8,045 bases of DNA from a bacterium (GTDB lineage: Bacteria > Verrucomicrobiota > Verrucomicrobiia > Methylacidiphilales > Verrucolacustridaceae): positions 1-8,045 of the forward strand of contig RFWS01000046.1 in the NCBI GenBank assembly GCA_009921985.1, read 5' to 3'. Under the pieces are notes generated by a model that saw only the letters and a program-made list of their open reading frames with translations, searched no databases and was not told the origin of the DNA. The position numbers and the translations under genes were made by a program. Every line of letters begins with the position of its first letter. Within the stretch, counting starts at the first letter, position 1. Of the stretch, positions 5,914 through 8,045 are shown one piece after another.

Positions 5914-6399
5914 ATGACCAACCGCCCGCTCCCCCATGTTTACGAGCACGCCACTAACCTCAGGGCCGAGGCCCGCCGGGTGTTTGAATTCCATCTCCAT
6001 CCGAAAAATCTGGGGCGGGTAAATCCGCCATGGATCCGTGTCCTTTCTTTGGAGGGACCGGATAAAGTGGCCCCAGGGACCCTTTTAAAACTTCGGGTTA
6101 CCTCGCTCGGCCTACCACAATCTTGGGAAGTGCGGGTAGTGTCCGTGGAGGATTTTTCAGGAACGCCGGCCAAGGCATCCATTCTCGACGAGGCGGTGAA
6201 AGGGCCGTTCCCGTTCTGGCGCCACCTGCACGAGTTCTGGCAGGCACCAGATGGAACAACCGGTTTGGTGGATCGCGTCGAGTTCCTTCCACCGGGGGGG
6301 GCGGCCGGTGTGATTTTGTTGCCTGCGATGAAGCTTATGCTCAGAAAGATGTTTGCGGCACGGCATGGGGCAACGAGAAAGATCTTCAAGCAGGAATAG
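5914..6399 (+). CDS. SRPBCC (START/Bet v1-like) fold protein
   Basis: A 161-aa protein of the SRPBCC ligand-binding superfamily, close to the small bacterial group often labelled cell-division-inhibitor-like. The fold signature runs from strand 1 VYEHATNL (9-16), through EARRVFEFHLHPKNLGRVNPPW (two short helices), GTLLKLRV, SWEVRVVSVE and GPFPFWRHLHEF (97-108), to GLVDRVEF (117-124), then a C-terminal helix LPAMKLMLRKMFAARH. A hydrophobic cavity is implied; no catalytic residue is known for the group and the ligand is unknown. ATG 5914 fits the usual N-terminus. ATG 5896 adds six residues but lies in the inverted repeat. Neither has a good Shine-Dalgarno sequence. A run of eight G (6294-6301) lies in codons for PPGGA and is a possible slippage site. 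Confidence 0.8.
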   Translation: MTNRPLPHVYEHATNLRAEARRVFEFHLHPKNLGRVNPPWIRVLSLEGPDKVAPGTLLKLRVTSLGLPQSWEVRVVSVEDFSGTPAKASILDEAVKGPFPFWRHLHEFWQAPDGTTGLVDRVEFLPPGGAAGVILLPAMKLMLRKMFAARHGATRKIFKQE

Positions 6400-6402
6400 T
6401 CG

Positions 6403-6434
6403 GGCCTCGATGAGGCGGCCTTGATGAGGCCGCC
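6403..6434. repeat. Tandem 14-bp repeat with a perfect 7-bp hairpin
   Basis: GGCCTCGATGAGGC (6403-6416) is followed directly by GGCCTTGATGAGGC (6417-6430), 13 of 14 identical. Each copy can fold on itself. Across copies, GGCGGCC (6414-6420) pairs with GGCCGCC (6428-6434). The repeat starts 4 bp after the SRPBCC stop and may serve as its 3' hairpin, although no T-tract follows. Confidence 0.5.
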
Positions 6435-6441
6435 GGCCTTC

Positions 6442-6461
6442 AAAAAGTAAGGCGTTGCCTT
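6442..6461 (-). terminator. Probable intrinsic terminator of the exonuclease gene
   Basis: On the minus strand AAGGC-AAC-GCCTT (6461-6449) is followed by ACTTTTT (6448-6442), the layout of a short Rho-independent terminator. It begins 59 nt past the stop of the nuclease gene. The stem is only 5 bp, so strength is uncertain. A second hairpin upstream, CCTGCC (6483-6488) with GGCAGG (6468-6473), may assist. Confidence 0.5.
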
Positions 6462-6520
6462 GAACGAGGCAGGGTTATCGGTCCTGCCCTACCAGAATGA
6501 TGAATCTCAAAAGCGGTTGC

Positions 6521-7111
6521 TCACGCGGCTGCCGCCAGTGATGCGGAGAGCAGGTGTTGCACGGGGCCGATGTTGGCCCAGTCGACCTTCACGAACTGCT
6601 TCAACATCGTCTTGTGGCTGACATAGGCGACGCGCCCGTGACAAACCCCATGTTCGTGCACCATCCGCGTCGCTTTGACGTCGTAACAGCAATACTCCGC
6701 CACCTTGGCCCGCTGGCCCGCCCGCCACCACTGGATGGCCTCCATGCCGGTGGATGTTTTTTTCACGCCACAGGTGGCGTCGGCCACGGCATCCAGACCG
6801 ACACGGTGCCCAATTTTCTCCTCAAGGCTGACCATCAGGTCGAGGGTGGGCACGGTGGAGAAATCAAAGACGGAGTAGGCGGATAGCACGGTGTAGTCGA
6901 ACCGGAGGACGTTGAAGCCGACCACCAGATCCGCCCGGCGCAGATCTTGGATGAGTTTTTCCGCGTCTTTTTCCAAATAGACCGCGTATTCCTCCCGGTC
7001 GGAGTGATACAGAACGGCCACGGCCAGGCCCATCTTGTCGATATGGGCCCAACCCCCGACTTCTGAGGCCACTTTCTGGGTCTCCAGATCGAAGTATACA
7101 ATGTTGGCCAT
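6521..7111 (-). CDS. DEDDy-type RNase H-like 3'-5' exonuclease domain protein
   Basis: A 196-aa stand-alone nuclease-fold protein, predicted to remove nucleotides from DNA or RNA 3' ends using two metal ions. Exo I is VYFDLET (D8 and E10). Exo II is VVGFNVLRFDYTVL (N67 and D72). Exo III is YCCYDVKAT (Y140 and D144), which makes it the DEDDy kind. The stretch TLDLMVSLEEKIGHRVGLDAV resembles the middle of DNA-polymerase-B/YprB-like proofreading domains. No helicase or polymerase domain is fused. ATG 7111 begins right before the first strand; ATG 7120 is an alternative. Neither has a clear Shine-Dalgarno sequence. A longer upstream frame would overlap the kinase coding region and is rejected. 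The gene diverges from the kinase. The natural substrate is unknown. Confidence 0.8.
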   Translation of the reverse strand: MANIVYFDLETQKVASEVGGWAHIDKMGLAVAVLYHSDREEYAVYLEKDAEKLIQDLRRADLVVGFNVLRFDYTVLSAYSVFDFSTVPTLDLMVSLEEKIGHRVGLDAVADATCGVKKTSTGMEAIQWWRAGQRAKVAEYCCYDVKATRMVHEHGVCHGRVAYVSHKTMLKQFVKVDWANIGPVQHLLSASLAAAA

Positions 7112-7177
7112 GCGACCCATGAAATGCGCGGGCAGAGAAGGAATGGCAACCGCCCAGAGCGGGGGGGCGGGTTTGGC

Positions 7178-7206
7178 TTGTGAATTTCTCTCCCACAAGG
7201 TATAAC
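7178..7206 (+). promoter_or_regulatory. Sigma70-like promoter before the kinase gene
   Basis: TTGTGA (7178-7183) and TATAAC (7201-7206) are separated by exactly 17 bp, close to the sigma70 consensus. Transcription would start near 7213, almost at ATG 7215. That implies a leaderless or near-leaderless mRNA and fits the lack of a strong Shine-Dalgarno sequence there. Confidence 0.5.
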
Positions 7207-7214
7207 GACAGGCT

Positions 7215-7308
7215 ATGACTGACTCCAGATTAGCCCGGCAAACAGCGGAGCGACTGATCGGTTCCCGCGCCCAACTCCTCAAATTCACCTGTCTCCTCGG
7301 ATTCGACG
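7215..7308 (+). pseudogene. Detached N-terminal fragment of the PfkB-family kinase
   Basis: ATG 7215 reads MTDSRLARQTAERLIGSR followed by AQLLKFTCLLGFD. This is a helix and strand matching the start of the kinase family whose next residues are GFVD. After GFD (codons ending 7307) the frame turns into unrelated sequence, while the kinase body continues in a different frame. The fragment therefore appears separated from its gene by a deletion of about 40-50 codons that also shifts the frame. The size is inferred from remembered family spacing and is not measured. Confidence 0.6.
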
Positions 7309-7333
7309 TGCCAACTTCGAGGTCGTACCGACC

Positions 7334-8045
7334 ATGGAAAAGATCGGCGGGAATGGCCCCCTCATGGCCTTTGCCATGTCCACCCTGGGGGCGCCGGTGG
7401 AGTACATGGGAATGTGCGGCTATCCCAAAATCCATCCTGTCTTCGAAGAGTTTGCCAAGCGCGCCAAAGTTCATTCGTTTGCCGAGCCGGCCCTGACCTC
7501 CGCCCTCGAATTCAACGACGGCAAGATCATGCTGGGTCAGCACGCTTCGGTGCAGGACGCGAACTACGAGACCATCGTCAAGCGGTTGGGTGACAAGCTG
7601 GTTCAGAAGCTGTGGACCTCTTCCGATTTCGTCGGAATGGTCAACTGGACGATGTTGCCGCACATGTCGGCCATCTGGAAAAAGCTTCTGACCGACTTCA
7701 AGCCGGTCAAGGCCGGCAAGAGAAAGCACATGTTCTTCGACTTGGCTGACCCGGCCAAACGCATCGAGGCTGACCTGCTGGCGGCCCTCAAAATCATCGG
7801 GGAATTCCAGGCGGACAATGACGTCACCCTAGGCCTGAACGAGAGTGAGGCCCTGCACGTCGCCAAGGTGCTCCGCCTCAAGGGCGCCGCCAAGAACCCG
7901 AAGGGCTACGCCTCTTTGGCCGGAGCCATCCGGGAGAAGATGGGCGTTTCCTCCGTAGTCATCCACCCCGTCCAGTACGCCTGCGCCGCCAACGCCGAGG
8001 AGGAAGTCTTTGTGAACGGACCCTACACCTCCAAGCCGAAGATCA
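7334..8045 (+). CDS. PfkB-family carbohydrate kinase, main body (N-terminally disrupted, cut by window edge)
   Basis: A ribokinase/PfkB-fold kinase expected to phosphorylate a sugar or sugar derivative with ATP. Visible are EKIGGNGPLMAFAMSTLG (glycine-rich GGN motif), LTSALEFNDGKIML (substrate-region strand), DFVGMVNWTMLPHM, FFDLADPAKR, LGLNESEAL (the NxxE metal/phosphate motif) and SSVVIHPVQYACAA. The window ends at GPYTSKPKI, just before where the catalytic GAGD motif should follow. The frame is open upstream to 7223 without a convincing start; ATG 7334 is the first ATG in it, but starting there drops the sugar-binding Asp of GFDGFVD. The N-terminal piece exists at 7215-7308 in another frame. 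The body has no stop for 237 codons, so the break is recent or an assembly fault. Confidence 0.75.
   Translation, partial: MEKIGGNGPLMAFAMSTLGAPVEYMGMCGYPKIHPVFEEFAKRAKVHSFAEPALTSALEFNDGKIMLGQHASVQDANYETIVKRLGDKLVQKLWTSSDFVGMVNWTMLPHMSAIWKKLLTDFKPVKAGKRKHMFFDLADPAKRIEADLLAALKIIGEFQADNDVTLGLNESEALHVAKVLRLKGAAKNPKGYASLAGAIREKMGVSSVVIHPVQYACAANAEEEVFVNGPYTSKPKI

Noticed and set aside
5940..6443. Minus-strand open frame opposite the SRPBCC gene
   Set aside because: The plus strand matches the SRPBCC fold from end to end, while the minus frame is Arg/Ser/Pro-rich without motifs.
7161..7167. Run of seven G upstream of the nuclease gene as a phase-variable promoter tract
   Set aside because: No promoter elements were found at suitable distances on either side, and short G-runs are expected in GC-rich DNA.
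7112..7729. Upstream extension of the nuclease frame to 7729
   Set aside because: It lies antisense to the well-supported kinase body, and family members begin shortly before the VYFDLET strand.

Overview
The window is GC-rich, densely coded bacterial chromosome with genes on both strands. It contains a heptosyltransferase-type (GT9) gene, so lipopolysaccharide-like glycans and a Gram-negative envelope are likely. The interrupted PfkB-type sugar kinase, the stand-alone DEDDy nuclease and the secreted thioredoxin resemble proteins I associate with Verrucomicrobiota and related PVC bacteria. That placement is a judgement from sequence feel, not a search, and is only moderately confident. No insertion sequence, tRNA, rRNA or CRISPR array is visible.

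Layout. Positions 1-441 (-) hold the N-terminal part of an ABC exporter, cut by the window edge. It lies just downstream of biotin synthase bioB (480-1418, -). Divergent from bioB are a secreted thioredoxin-fold protein (1504-2037, +) and a small, translationally coupled putative secreted protein (2034-2351, +). A GC-rich hairpin sits between this pair and a convergent four-gene minus-strand cluster. In transcription order the cluster is GT9 glycosyltransferase (5829-4786), NodB-type polysaccharide deacetylase (4781-4050), DPM1/ALG5-like GT2 glycosyltransferase (3987-3235) and a second, divergent deacetylase (3238-2462). Two junctions are tight (4-bp gap, 4-bp overlap), so this is very likely one operon for building and N-deacetylating a surface glycan or a polyprenyl-linked sugar.

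Divergent from the operon is an SRPBCC-fold protein (5914-6399, +). The 84-bp gap between them carries a perfect 9-bp inverted repeat and a 10-bp palindrome. Then come a hairpin/tandem-repeat patch with a probable minus-strand terminator (6403-6488), a DEDDy 3'-5' exonuclease-like protein (7111-6521, -), and a PfkB-family kinase running off the right edge (+).

The most striking anomaly is in that kinase. Its N-terminal segment ends at a GFD motif in one frame, and the rest resumes immediately in another frame, with roughly 40-50 family residues apparently missing. This is either a recent deletion or an assembly error. The most interesting functional unit is the deacetylase-glycosyltransferase-deacetylase cluster. 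I found no clear evidence of a wholly new system.
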